DNA of 64,000 nt from NCBI GenBank assembly GCA_012934845.2, contig WNNJ02001243.1, positions 92,602 to 156,601 on the forward strand. Reading direction: 5' to 3'. The notes under the pieces are model-generated. The model saw only the letters and a list, made by a program, of their open reading frames with translations, was not told where the DNA came from and made no database searches. The DNA comes from Pomphorhynchus laevis (taxonomy: Eukaryota; Acanthocephala; Palaeacanthocephala; Echinorhynchida; Pomphorhynchidae). Positions 11,440 to 52,849 of this stretch are shown here, piece after piece. Both the position numbers and the translations under genes were made by a program. Position 1 is the first letter of the stretch; the number at the start of each line of letters is the position of its first letter.

Positions 11440-12290
11440 AAAGATGCAGTTTTGTTGTATAATCCGATTAGTTTAATCTGTTTCGTTTAATCCATTGTGT
11501 TCTATTATTTTCGTTTAATCCGATTTGTTTAATCCGTTTTATTTAATCCGATTTGTTTAATCCGTTTTATTTAATCCGTTTTGTATAATCCGTTTTGCCT
11601 CATATTTTTTAATTTGCTTTGCTTTGTTTAATTAGTTTCGTTTTATCCGATTTGTTTAATCCGTTTCGTTCAATCCGTTTTGCTTAACATATTTTGTTTA
11701 ATCTGTTTTGTTTATTTATTTTTGTTTATTATGTTTTTCTTAATCCGTTTTGTTTAATCCGTTTGGCTTAATCTGTTTGCCTTAATCCGTTTTGTTCAAT
11801 CCGATTGGCTTAATCCGTTTCGTTTAATCCGTCTTGTTTAATTCGTCATTATTAAGCGGTCTTGTTTGATCCGTCTTGTTTAATTTGTCATTATTAATCG
11901 GTCTTGTTTAATTCGTCTTGTATAATCCGTTTTGTTTAATCCGTTTTGTTCAATTCGATTTGCTTAAACCATTTCGTTTAATTCATCTTGTTTAATTCGT
12001 TATTAATAACCCGTCTTGTTTAATTCGTCATTATTAATCCGTTTTGTTTGATCCGTTTTGTTTAATCCGTCTTGTTTATTTAATTCGTCATTATTAATTG
12101 GTCTTGTTTGATCCGTTTTGTTTAATCCGTCTTGTTTATTTAATTCGTCATTATTAATTGGTCTTGTTTGATCCGTTTTGCGTGATCCGTTTTGTTTCAT
12201 CAGTTTTGTGTAATCAGTTTTGTTTAATCAGTTTTGTTTAATCCGTTTTGTCTAATCCGTTTTGTTTAATCAGCTTTTTTCAAACCATTT
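11440..12290 (+). repeat. Degenerate 14-15 bp minisatellite (TTTAATCCGTTTTG type)
   Basis: About 850 bp of imperfect tandem words of the form TTTAATCCGTTTTGT, with variants TTTAATTCGTC and ATTATTAATCGGTC. Near 12030-12190 a higher-order unit of about 60 bp is repeated almost exactly. A 65-residue frame on the minus strand here is only the repeat read through. The sequence is pyrimidine/purine skewed. It is not a standard animal telomere repeat. Confidence 0.85.
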
Positions 12291-14090
12291 TTCTTCAATC
12301 TGCTGCTATTTTCAATATAAATGCTGCATGTAGATCATTGCCCTCTAAATCAATTTGCTATTTTTCGCAAATCTTCATTTTTGATATTGATAATGTTTGT
12401 AAATTCTGATTTAGAGCGTAATTGCTCTGGATATATTGTCAACTGAATTCGCTGTATTCAAAGAGGATATGTCAATACGGAAGGATGACTTTTACATTTT
12501 TGTCATCGCGATGATTTCTCAGTTCTGCTTCAACAAATCGATCGCGATACGAAATATTTCAATGTTCAATTATTTAAACAATTTTTTAAATGTTTATGTT
12601 CACTTATTTTGTTGCTTCACTAATCTCTCAGTTTTCTATTTATATTGTTATCTCAAGATTTACTCGTTAACTGCTCACAAAGGAAATTTTTATATTCTTC
12701 AGTGGACATTGAAACGTTTCGCTCATTCAGAGGACTATAGGATGACGGCAAACGTTGAGTAAATTTTATTGTATCAGAGGAGTTATAAAACCGGGTTTTA
12801 CTGCAGACACAAGAGGAAATTAGTATGTGGACTGCTTGCGGAGCATGAGGAATAGAGTAAACTGTTTTCTCGGCTAAGCAATTTAACAAAAGAATAACGG
12901 ATACTTTGTTCGTTCGAGATGACGTTTTAAACACAGGGAGAGGATAGGATATGAACATATAATTGTAATTTTATAGGGAGAGGATATTCGTGATGATCTT
13001 CAAAAGGTGAGAGATATCACTGTATTTGTTTTTTTAAAACAGCACCTTCGATTTTTTTGCTTTTTCGATTTTAAGCTTCCATCACTGAATGGTCGAAATG
13101 CAAGTCAGAATCAGTAGAACATTAACCAAATCGTTAGCAATTTTACCATCTTAAATTTGCCATTCGCTTGTTTACATTCTATGAATCCAGGTTGCTCAAT
13201 CACATGGTGTGGCCTTGTTAAAAATTTTGATTTTTCTATCCCTAAGATGAAGGGTTATCCTGTAGAGCTATTATTAATTTGCTTACAGAAAATTCTAAGC
13301 AAATTATAAATACAATTGTATAAATACAATTTCCATGTTCATTCGACGTCGCTTTTAACGAAATTGCAGTTAATTTATTCGTTATCAGTTATTTATTAGT
13401 CACTTGACTTATCAAGTTATATTTTACAATATTGTGAGATTTGCTCGAAAATGGGGCTTCATATCGAGCAGCTTTTAATTGTACAAGCACTTGTATTTTA
13501 AAATACAAACGATTGTACGATAATATATCGATGCTTTGATTCTTATTATTAAGGACTTAACGAAATTTCAAAACCAAATTGTTAATCAATCATTAAAAAT
13601 GTTGTTTTAAAGTTTCATGGCATGAAACACTTTTTGTTTAAGATATTTTAATATAATTACAGTTCGTTTATATTACAGATTCATATTTTCAAGGTGTATT
13701 TGCTCATGAGGTCATTTGTTTTGTTAAAAATTTAAATAAACTGCGTTTTTAGAAAGATTGGACTTTTGACTTATATCGGATTGTGTAAAGCTAGATACTG
13801 TGCTTGATATTGACGTTTATAGTCACTAACCATAAAATTTAAATTTTTGCTTTTGGAGCTTTTATCGATGTTATGACGAGATAGCCAAGCAAAATTGTTT
13901 ATTGATTTGCTCGTATTTTAGACTCGTTAAATCTCGGTTATAATCGAATTTGTTTGTAACTGTCGTGATTTTGCTACGACCAATCTATTTTGCATTTAAA
14001 ATAGTGTAATTTAAGTTCATCAATTAGTTGCTATATATTGCTTTAAATTTTATATTAATTTAAATTAATTAAATCGCTATTTCGGTTCAG
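12291..14090. other. Intergenic region upstream of the SR-protein gene
   Basis: About 1.8 kb of AT-rich sequence without a recognisable gene or repeat. Two frames of about 100 codons (12436-12762 plus, 12653-12958 minus) overlap each other and look like chance. The final bases before the ATG at 14091 read TTCGGTTCAG, which fits a 3' splice acceptor, so the start may lie just inside a second or trans-spliced exon. No TATA box or other promoter element could be assigned. Confidence 0.5.
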
Positions 14091-15388
14091 ATGGAAGCTC
14101 GACTTGAAGCTAGAATCTACGCTGGAAATCTCCCGAAAGGAATCCGGCAAAGCGACGTTGAAGACATATTTATAAAATATGGAAAGATTAACTACTTGGA
14201 TATTAAAGATGGGCAAAGCGGATCGTATGCATTCATAGAATTCGATAGTGTTCGGTAAGTTTTAAACATACAGTCTACATACTAAATGTTTTTTTGACGA
14301 ATTTAGTGATGCCGAGGATGCGGTTGTTGGTCGGGATGGCTACGATTTTGATGGATATCGTCTGCGTGTTGAATTCTGTCGAGGCGGCCGTGGTCGCTTT
14401 AATGACGACTACAGATCTGGAGGGTAACGTCTCCTATTATAGCGTATAAAATTACAAGTATTTGTTGTTTTAGAGGATTTGGAGGACGATATCGTGGTAG
14501 CGCTGGTCCAAATAGAGGCTACCCGCGCCGTAGACCGGGACCACCTAGCCGTCGTACAGACTATAGATTGCTTGTTTCAAGTAAGTCATTATTTTAATTG
14601 TTTATTTTTTCACTCGTTCAGCATAGATTTTTATTTTCTTTATTAAATTCCCGCTGCCAATAGGAAAAAATACGGCTTTGCATAACCGCGAAACCTCGTT
14701 GTAGTAATTTTTGCTATATTTTTCGATATTAATCACTGTAATTACATCTCGTACTGTTACATTTATTTCATTTCTCGTAATAAATTAAGTATAATCACCT
14801 GATAGATAGCTTATAGCTCGTCTACTACTTATCTCTATATTTATTTTTTATATAAAAATAAATTAATAAAAATAAAAAAATAAAAGTTATATTTTGACAA
14901 GTAAATCACTGTAGTAACTCTATAATCACTGATTTATTTTTAAGTTTCACATATTATGAATTGTAGGAATTTGAATGAAAACAAATCTAATCGCGATAAT
15001 TCTTGGCGAAATTAATTTAAATTAAAATTAAAAAAATACTAATTTAAAATCTATAATTAACTTAATCGTCATAATTAGATTATATTTGTAGCAAAGTTAA
15101 TTTAGTAAAAATTTGATATATCGTAACTTTATAATATATAAAAATATACCATTTTAATATTTAATAATAACATATGTTTTTATTTTTAATAAATACATAT
15201 GATTATAAGAACAGTTTATAAGAAAATATATGAACATTAAAAATAGCATTTAAAATTTATTTAAATTACTTAAATTTATCTATATTTCTTTTTATAAATA
15301 TAGCATTGATAAAATCAATAAAGTATTGTGAAAATGTTTCATTTTCAACAAACGCAATTATACGGTGTCTGATCGTATATTCATACTG

Positions 15389-15434
<46 letters not shown>

Positions 15435-17205
15435 GCCTTATCTCTTCTACTTTTAATGGATTTTAATGCCTATATCATAATTTGCAAATATTTGTCAATT
15501 TAAGAAATAAATAAGGCTGTAAAAATATTAATTTTTGATAATAAAAGAATTATCGATTAAACAAATTTAAGAAATTTTCAGCCTGCATTGTAATACTATT
15601 TTTGAGCCTAAATAGTTAGACTTCAATCCACCGAAAATCGCTTTTTATCGATTCTTGCTGAAAGAACCGAAGTTTAAGAGAACAAAATACATTGACTTCT
15701 TGAAATAAAATAACATAAATATCTAATCATTGTAGACAAAATATTTTTGACATTTGGGTGTTTTGTTTTTAGATCTTCCACCATCCGGCAGCTGGCAAGA
15801 CCTGAAGGATCACATGAGAGAAGCGGGTGATGTTTGCTACGCAGATGTTTACAGAGATGGAACGGGCGTAGTTGAATTTGTACGTCATGATGGATTAAAA
15901 TATGCAGTTAAACATCTTGATGAATCGAAGTTTAGGTCACATGAAGTAAGTGTCGTGGAACACTTATTATTCGTTTTAATAAGATTTAGCATCGTCATTT
16001 GTAAAGTCATTTGTAAGATCTTTGAAAGTAATCATTTAGACAATCTACATACCATTCTCTTAATGAGTAAGATTTCAGTCTAAAACTTTTATTTGAATTG
16101 TTTAAATTGAGCGTCTGCTCTATACATTTAGATATTCAAACTATCAAAATATCTTCATAATTTCTGATGATCTTGAGTGTTTTAGTTGAACACTTTATGA
16201 TTAACTCATTGTTTTTATTCGTTTCTTGTGATTCTTGTGTAGGGCCAATTAGTTCAAACAGTTTTGAGTTTCTCATTATGTGTTTTAATTACCTAATCTT
16301 AAGAGATTAAGTAATCTCTTAAGATTACTTAAAGGTCATTATATTTTCAAATATTAAACGTCCATTGTTAATGCAGTTTGTTAAAAATCTAAATTATATA
16401 AGTTTGGACAATAACCCGTTCTTCTATTCAATTAAAATTTTCTAAAGATCATTTATATAGTATATTCTAAAGCAATAATCTAAGTGTTTAGTTCATTGCT
16501 TAAGATGACGTCATTCTGTATGATCCAATCTTGGACATCCAAACATATAATTAAATGATCAATTGATTACTTAATGCTGCTTTTCTATTCTATTCTAAAA
16601 ATATTCTTTTATTAACTGTTTTAAATGAAATATTTTAATATATTAATTAAATATATTATATATTAACTATATTAATTTAATATATTATATTTTAATATAT
16701 TTAATATTTTAAATATATCTACATCTTCTGTAACCGTTATAGATTTTTATTTTTGTATTGATCATTTTATTCTTTATAATTGAATTTAATTTCGCTGTTT
16801 TTTCATCGAATTTTTGTTATAGGTTCTGCATAGTTAATTTAGTTGTCTTATTTTTAGGGCGAAACTAGCTATATACGTGTCAGAATTGATCCAGCGTGCC
16901 GCTCTTATTCTTATTCCCGTTCACGTTCACGCTCTATTTCCTCTTCTCGAAGATATGAACGCAGAACTAGCCGACGGAGACATTCGTATAGCAGCCCAAG
17001 TCGCGGAGGATCAAGGTCGCGTAGAGCCAGTGAAGAGTACGATCGAAGTCCCCGCGATTCTCGTGATAGACACTCTAGTCCATCCGCATTTAAAAGCGCG
17101 AGTTCTACCAATCACTCATTACGAAGATCATATCGATCTAGTCGTTCTAGAAGCCCGGTTAGCTCTCCTGCTTTACCAAGACGGTCTGCGGATTTATCCA
17201 GATAA
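14091..17205 (+). CDS. SRSF1: SR splicing factor, SRSF1 (ASF/SF2) orthologue
   Basis: Five coding exons: 14091-14254, 14307-14423, 14474-14580, 15773-15945, 16858-17205; 909 nt, 302 aa, all GT-AG introns. RRM1 spans about residues 7-80 with RNP2 (IYAGNL) and RNP1 (SYAFIEF, 45-51). A Gly/Arg hinge (about 80-122) follows. The pseudo-RRM2 (about 123-198) holds the diagnostic SWQDLKD heptapeptide at 136-142. The C-terminal RS region (199-302) has [12 protein letters not shown] and scattered SR/RS pairs. The family binds purine-rich exonic enhancers, promotes 5' splice-site choice and shuttles between nucleus and cytoplasm. The RRM2 match is nearly residue for residue. Intron sizes are 52, 50, 1192 and 912 bp. 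A 41-bp tandem duplication straddles the stop codon. The ATG follows an acceptor-like CAG. Confidence 0.96.
15393..15432. repeat. (TA)n microsatellite in SRSF1 intron 3
   Basis: About 20 uninterrupted TA dinucleotides inside the 1192-bp third intron of the SR-protein gene. The rest of that intron is AT-rich and shows nothing recognisable. Confidence 0.95.
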
Positions 17206-17251
17206 ATTATGGTTTATCAAGACGGTCTGCAGATTTATCCAGATAAAAATG
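17172..17251 (+). repeat. 41-bp tandem duplication across the SRSF1 stop codon
   Basis: The last codons and the stop (TTTACCAAGACGGTCTGC onward) are repeated with few changes starting 41 bp downstream (TTTATCAAGACGGTCTGC onward). The first copy supplies the used TAA at 17203-17205; the second lies in the 3' UTR. Confidence 0.9.
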
Positions 17252-17440
17252 TGGTTGTTATCTATAAATCTTATTGTTGTTCTTCTAACTTTTGTAAGAG
17301 GATATTAAATTACATTACATTTTAATCATTTACTTCTATGGCTCATATCATTGGCTTGTTGATTATAAAACCTGCGATTTACATTAATTTACCCTATTGT
17401 ATGGCGTCCACATGGATTTGTGTTCCCAAAATCGGGGACT

Positions 17441-17446
17441 AATAAA
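17441..17446 (+). promoter_or_regulatory. Putative polyadenylation signal of SRSF1
   Basis: AATAAA lies 236 nt after the stop codon, within a run of similar hexamers to about 17465. It is the first canonical hexamer downstream of the gene. Confidence 0.6.
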
Positions 17447-17869
17447 ATATATGATAAAATAAATATATTAAAATTTATAAATTTTGATATTTAATTTATT
17501 TTGTCTTTAGAGAATTTTTACTAGATTTAGATTTGTCTTATAAATCGAATATAGAATTTGAAAAGTTTCATAATAATTTTCATATTCATTAAAGTTCCAT
17601 ACTATAAACACAAGTCTATAAACTTGTATGCACATGTAAACACATAAAAGTCTATTTCGCATGGAAAATGCTTTTTAAAAAGTATATACAATTCTCTTTA
17701 ACTTAATTACACTCTAAATCTACATTGGCTGTCGAATTTCTTATAAAATGATAATAAAATGTTTGCCTCATATAATAAATTTGATTTCAACCTTAAATTA
17801 AATTATAATTAAGAATACTATTAGGAAAGCTAATTTAAATCTTTAGCGCAAAAAAATAAAGTTTTCGAT

Positions 17870-18490
17870 CCTAAAAAAAAGAATACACCATATAGGAATA
17901 CCTTTTATTAGTAACAAGTGGAATTCAGTATTTTCAAAGTTTATTAATAATAACATAAAAAATAGTTGTATTAACAAAGTGCACATTTTTAACAGAAAAT
18001 TACCTAAACTTCACAACATTTTTAAGCGTAAACCAGATTTCAACAAAGATGCCATTGTTTATAAAATACCTTGTAAAGAATGTGATCAGGTATATGTTGG
18101 TCAAACGGGTCAAGGTTTGGTTAAGAGTATCAAACAACATAATTATAATGTACGTAAAGGGACCATTTCTAGTGATGTTGCTCAGCATTTTGTGAGTTTG
18201 AATCATTTCGTTGATTTGTCACTTATTTTATGATTTCAATTTTATTTTGTTTTATGATTCTTTCTTTTGATGTTTTTTTAATGTGTGTAAAATTGTAGTG
18301 TATGATGGTTTTGTTTATCCGTATTTTCTTTTTCTTTTAAGTAGAAATGCGGGGCTCACCAATGCTTTATTTTTGTATAAATGTTGGAAACACGGGGAGG
18401 GAAATTGTGAAACATTTTTTTTGTAATCCTGATGATGATAGCAGGAGCTATCGAAATATAGAATTTTAATCTAATAAAGGATATTTTCTT
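17870..18490 (+). mobile_element. Penelope-like element, GIY-YIG end and 3' terminus
   Basis: Encodes the connector and GIY-YIG nuclease region of a PLE: KLHNIFKRKPDF, then VYKIPCKECDQVYVGQTGQGL with the Cys pair and VYVGQTG core. After the coding end come about 250 bp of non-coding sequence finishing with a hairpin motif (18429-18456) and AATAAAGG. The RT domain is absent, so this is a 5'-truncated, inactive relic. It lies just downstream of the SR-protein gene. Confidence 0.85.
18429..18456 (+). ncRNA. Hammerhead-like core motif at PLE 3' end
   Basis: CTGATGA is followed by a one-base linker, a perfect 6-bp stem (GATAGC/GCTATC, loop AGGA) and GAAA. This is the order CUGAUGA - stem II - GAAA of hammerhead ribozymes, which are reported in Penelope-like elements. 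Stems I and III and the cleavage site are not convincing, so only core similarity is claimed. Confidence 0.35.
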
Positions 18491-18703
18491 CGTTCCTAAA
18501 ATACTATATACTTAATTTATATTTTGATAATTTATATTTTATATTTTTTATCAGATATTTTACATTATTTTATATTTCAGAATATAAAATAACATTCAAT
18601 GTTAAATGTTATTTAACACTGTTAAATAACAGTGTTATTTATTTTTTTTTATTAAATTCGTATTTAACACTGTTATTTATTTTTATTATTAAATTCGTAT
18701 TTT

Positions 18704-19332
18704 ATGTCACTTATTTTACTTGTGGTATACGCTGATGACACCACAGCCTTGTTCTCTGGACGCAGGTGCAAAGATGTAGTTTCTGACATCAGCCGTTTCT
18801 TTTTAAGATTAAAAGATCAGTTGCCGTCATCCAATCTTATTTTAAACTCCTCTAAATCACAGGTGGTTGTCTTTAATGCGTTCCTGCCACCAAAAAGGAA
18901 CTTAAGAGACTAGCAATCTCTGCACTCTCCTCCATTTTGCAGCATCAACCACTCCCCATCTTCACGAGTCGAGTAAAATATCTGGGGTTCACCGTTACGG
19001 TGAATTGGTCGGCGAAAGCTGACCTGGATAGACTTAAAAGTACCCTGAAGAAAGCTAGGTTGGCTCTGAAACGGGCCCAGCATCTGTCATTGAATGGGAT
19101 AACCCAAGTGCGCCTCTGGGGTACTTGGGCTATCTCGGGATTAGTCTTCTTCTCACGAGAACGTCCCCCAGAACAAAGACTAAGGTTTCTCAAGCTCCTC
19201 ATCTCGAGATTACCAACCATAGTCCGCCTTGACTGGACTCTTAGGTGTGTGAGAGACCCCGAATGGTTCAGTCAGAGGGCGGCGCGCTGGTGCGGCCGAG
19301 GGGCTCAGATCCCTCTGGACCTGAGGTCGTGA
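18704..19332 (+). mobile_element. I/jockey-like LINE fragment (RT palm end and C-terminal domain)
   Basis: Two adjacent frames encode VVYADDTTALFSGRRCKDVV (motif C, YADD) with NLILNSSKSQVVVF, then TSRVKYLGFTVTVNWSAKADLDRLKSTL and a C-terminal block ending SQRAARWCGRG. The same blocks occur on the minus strand at 50760-51518, so this is a second copy of the same family. It lacks endonuclease and ORF1. The 18600-18700 flank has short palindromic AT repeats (AACACTGTT words). Confidence 0.85.
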
Positions 19333-19679
19333 ATATAAGTTGAAGATTCCGAAATACTCGTCGTGAACGGCTTCTATTTAAAGTTGTCTTTTGCATGTTT
19401 TTGTTTCTCAAGTTTTTATCGGTTATATAGCTATTAATAAAATCCTTATAAATAAAATGTGATTAAACAATAAAACTAGCGTTTGCCCTTTTAATATTTA
19501 ATATAATAATTTACTTACTTACAAAGTAAAACAAAATTTAAGCAACAGAAAAAAAGACGAAATTCAAGCCACAATATAAAACTGAAACAAATAATAAATT
19601 AAGTTCAATTAACTATAAAATATATAAAACAATTACATATAATGTGATATTTTTAAAATAAAATCTGCTTTATTGTTAG

Positions 19680-20440
19680 ATATCACATCATTCTTTTATA
19701 TAAAACAAGCATCCAGTATAATACGTGAAAGGTAATCACTTTCATACGATAGAATAGAGTAGGCCTTATCAAAATTAACGTTATGCTCTAAATTTTATAC
19801 ATAATGTGTTAAAACATCCATCATATTACGACGTCTATTGTTATATTTATGTTGTGAAGTGCCTTTTTTCAATCCATGTCCAGTTTGACCGATATATTAT
19901 GAGATGGTATCTTAGGTAATTTTTTATAATAAATTGTGACATCCGTAATATTATTGGATGTTTTTTTATATAAATTTATTACTTAAGGAGTTTTATTTGT
20001 TAATAAAAGGAATGCCAATATATTTTTTGCTTAGAAGGTTCAAAAGGTTTTTTCTTAACACTGCAGCTTTTATAATAATAGCACATTCAAGAAAGCCATT
20101 CTTCAGTAAACCAATTCGAATCAACGAATATCTACTATCATTCAAAACAGTAGTATTGAAGCAATTTTTTTGTCTTAGAAGAATATACTTCTCTCTTTAT
20201 AAGTAGGCAACAGAGAGATATGACTATTTTTAGCATGACTACATTCTTGTGGAGTACTTTTACAACGTACTCTATTTAAAGAATACACTCTTAATAACTA
20301 CCTGATCATATAATGCCATAAGATAAATTTCATAAGGATTTATCATTAATCCCATAACCATAATTTCTTGAATATCTGCATTATACGTCTTTTATCAAAA
20401 GAATAAAATACGTATAATTAAATATTTCTTTTAATAAAAG
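19680..20440 (-). mobile_element. Penelope-like element fragment, GIY-YIG end
   Basis: The minus strand around 19880 reads YIGQTGHGLKKGTSQHKYNN followed by LEHNVNFDKAYSILSYESDYLSR, a GIY-YIG nuclease tail. Upstream are pieces of the connector (KYIGIPFINK). It is a broken relic in several frames. It lies next to the polyadenylation signal of the ATPase gene, on the same strand. Confidence 0.75.
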
Positions 20441-20480
20441 AAATATCTGCATTCAGTAATACATATTCTATTATTTGTCT

Positions 20481-20486
20481 TTTATT
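20481..20486 (-). promoter_or_regulatory. Putative polyadenylation signal of the ATPase gene
   Basis: AATAAA on the minus strand, about 292 nt past the ATPase stop codon at 20778-20780. It is the first canonical hexamer downstream on that strand and is followed by AT-rich sequence. Confidence 0.5.
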
Positions 20487-20777
20487 GAAGATGCTCGTTT
20501 CTTTCGCATCATTTCATTCGCTCTAACAGGACAATGAGCCGAAAAGCAGCAAAGTTTACGTTATTTGTCAATTTGGAGTGATTTCGACATTGAAGATAAC
20601 TATTAGGATTCATATCTTTTTTCAGCCCTTTTTCGTAGACTTTTATCTCGAAGACGGATGATTACATCCCCCACAGTAAAAGATAAAAACAGTAAAAGAT
20701 GTTTTTGTAAGGAAATAGAGCTGAAGCAAGTCATAGTCAAGCGCAATTGTTAATAACAAATTCAATTTCGGTTGTCT

Positions 20778-50088
<29,311 letters not shown>

Positions 50089-50347
50089 AACAAAAAAGTT
50101 GACGTTTAAAATCTACAGCTTCAAAATTCATTTTTTTAGATAAATACAATCCAATTGTAAAGTCAACTTGACTTGCAAAAATATTTCTGTTGTAACATTA
50201 ATGTTTTCGTTTTCAATTTACGTAATTGTACTAACATTTACTAGTTTTAACCATCTATTGGTTAGTAAAAATGAGTATTTACGTTGTGAGAAAACAAATG
50301 CATATGGCGTTAGAGACTAAATGAGAATAAACAATATTATCAAGGCG

Positions 50348-50538
50348 TGAAAAAAAACAGACTTCAAAACAAAACCCTCTGACAAATTTGATTAAATTGA
50401 AATTCGAAAATATAAATTAGTAAAAATGGGAAATAGATTAAAAATAAAGTTTTTTAGTTCCTTACTATTAAGGTTGAAATTCAAACAGTAGCAATTGAAT
50501 CAAAAAAATTTCAATTTATAATTTGGGCTAAAACAATT
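50348..50538. repeat. 191-bp inverted repeat, left arm
   Basis: Matches the reverse complement of 52374-52564 at all but one position over 191 bp. It lies just downstream of the 3' part of the minus-strand LINE. Confidence 0.93.
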
Positions 50539-52373
50539 TTCTCGATAATATAAAATTACAACATTATATATACTATCATCTGTCATGACAGAATACCTAA
50601 GTTAAAAGATTCTTTTATAAGGAATTTCTTAAATAAATAACTTAACAACCACTAAAAAACTAAAAAAAATACAGTCGAAAAACAACAGTTCAAAACCAAC
50701 AAGGAAAATCAAAATGTTCAGTCTTTACGATATTGTCACGGCCTTAGGTCCAGCAGGATCTAAGCCTTCCAGCCAATCCAACAAGCCGCTCTCCAACTGA
50801 ACCACCCGGGCCTTTTACCCCTTCCCAAAGAGTCAAATCGAGGCGGACTATGCTTGGTAATCGCTAGATGAGGAGCTTGATAAACCTTAGTCTTTGCTCT
50901 GAAACACGTCCTTTTGAAAAGAAGACTAATCCCGATATAGCCCAAGTACCCCAGAGGCGCACTTGAGTTTTCCCAGTCATTGACAGATGCTAAGCCCGTT
51001 TCAGGGCCCACCTAGCTCTCATCAGAATACGTTGGAGTCTATCCAGGTCAGCTTTCGCTGACCAGATCAAGGTAATGGTGAACCTCACGTATGTTACGCG
51101 ACTTGTGAAAATAAAGCTGAGAGTGCTAGTCTCTTTATTTTTTCTTTGTCGCAGGTGCGCCATGAAAGACAACCACCTGCGATTTGGAGGAGTTTAAAAT
51201 AAGATAAGATATGGGTGACTAATCTTTTAATCTTAAAAAGAAACGGCTGATGTAAGAGATTATTTATTTGCACCTGCGTCCAGAGAATATGGCTGTGGTA
51301 TCATCAGTGTATACCACTAGATGTTGGTCGCGTTTAAAGTTTTTGTAAAGTTCAATGGAGGCAGCAAGATATAAGATTGGAGAAAGTGGGGAACCTTGAG
51401 GCACACCTGTAATATGGTAGAGCTGACGTGCATCATGGTCGTCTTCATAGAAGAATCGCTTGGTACATAACAATATTTCCACTCTGTTAGCACGCTTGGT
51501 ATATAACAATATTTCCATCCTGTTAACAATTCTCGCAGGTAACCCAAAGGCCTAAGAGAAGCGATAACAATAGGAATGGAAATGCGATCAAATGCAGCAG
51601 AAATGTCAAGAAAAACAGCCACAGCAAGCTGATGACTGTTGTCTTGACAAAACTGGTGTACTTCACATATTGCTGTATGGACCAAGCGATCTTTTTACAT
51701 ACCCATGAAAACCTTGTGGGATTAAATTACGCCTACATAGATTGTCGCGGATTTTACGCGCAAGCGCTTTTTCATAAATGGAGATGAGGGAGTTTTGAAT
51801 CAAGATAGGCAGCGGATCTTTAGGACATTAAATCGATTTATTTTTTGGCATAAAAACACGACGGCTGATATTAATGCCAGCAACATCGAACAGGAAGGCT
51901 AGTATCAAAGTGATGGCGACCTCCTTTCTCTAATTGTCAATCAAAAGCTTACAGACCCGAGTGGACAGTGGCGCGTGATATTCGGAAATGCCTGGAAGTG
52001 GCCCCTAGGAGTTTAGGGTATCTGTGACAAATAAGTCCCTGCCCCTGAAGTCGCCCCAAGGCAGGATTGGTTGAAGGGATAGAGTGGCTCTATAATTATG
52101 TAGGGATAGTGCCTTCTCCAAAACGTTTTCAAGGCCTATGCTACCGACCCAACCCAATGCTCTCTCCTTCCAGCAGACAAACTTCTCCCTCTTAAATATA
52201 TTCCAAAAGGAAGACTGATAAGGGTTAAGGAAGAAATTCTCGCCTTATCCCTACTCAACTTGAAACCTGTATCTAGTGCTCCAATATTCATTCGAGATGA
52301 CATGTCTGGCGGAAACAGAGAGATTAGTGAGGTGTAGCATTTTAGCTAGTATCTTGAGTTTTGTTATTCGGTC
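50539..52373 (-). mobile_element. I/jockey-like LINE, RT half and 3' end
   Basis: Minus-strand pieces in order: LPFGIYLREKFVCWKERALG near 52190, RKIRDNLCRRNLIPQGFHGY near 51710, AVAVFLDISAAFDRISIPIV (palm A), YHITGVPQGSPLSPILYLAA, VVYTDDTTAIFSGRRCK (motif C, here YTDD) and TSRVTYVRFTITLIWSAKAD with a C-terminal block to 50760. It is interrupted by several stops and shifts and one internal duplication near 51480-51515. Same family as 18704-19332. Confidence 0.83.
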
Positions 52374-52564
52374 AATTGTTTTAGCCCAAATTATAAATTG
52401 AAATTTTTTTGATTCAATTGCTACTGTTTGAATTTCAACTTTAATAGTAAGGAACTAAAAAACTTTATTTTTAATCTATTTCCCATTTTTACTAATTTAT
52501 ATTTTCGAATTTCAATTTAATCAAATTTGTCAGAGGGTTTTGTTTTGAAGTCTGTTTTTTTTCA
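52374..52564. repeat. 191-bp inverted repeat, right arm
   Basis: Partner of 50348-50538. It lies between the RT half and the endonuclease half of the minus-strand LINE. It contains TTAGCCCAAATTATAAATTG and CAGAGGGTTTTGTTTTGAAG. Confidence 0.93.
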
Positions 52565-52849
52565 TATATAGTTCTTTGTTAATATATCATGATGTTGCTA
52601 GGTATTTTTTGATGGCGTTGATGATAACAGTACGTTGTTACTGCAAATTATTAAGACATCATTTTTTTCTGATTTACTCGACACGTAGTCTTGTGTATCT
52701 CTAACTTTTATTTTCTATTGCAATTGCAGCCATTGACCACATGGCTTCAATTTCTGCATTTCTTTCGCGAATTCAGCACAATTCCTTATAAATGAATGGA
52801 TTATTTCTCTACATTTATTAATCCACCGTTGATATGTTTGGCCCAGCTA

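Noticed and set aside
11440-12290. Interstitial telomere repeat
   Set aside because: The TTTAATCCG word differs from TTAGGG, TTAGGC and other known animal telomere motifs and is too degenerate.
12436-12958. Two ~100-codon frames upstream of SRSF1
   Set aside because: They overlap on opposite strands, have odd composition and match no family I know; probably chance.
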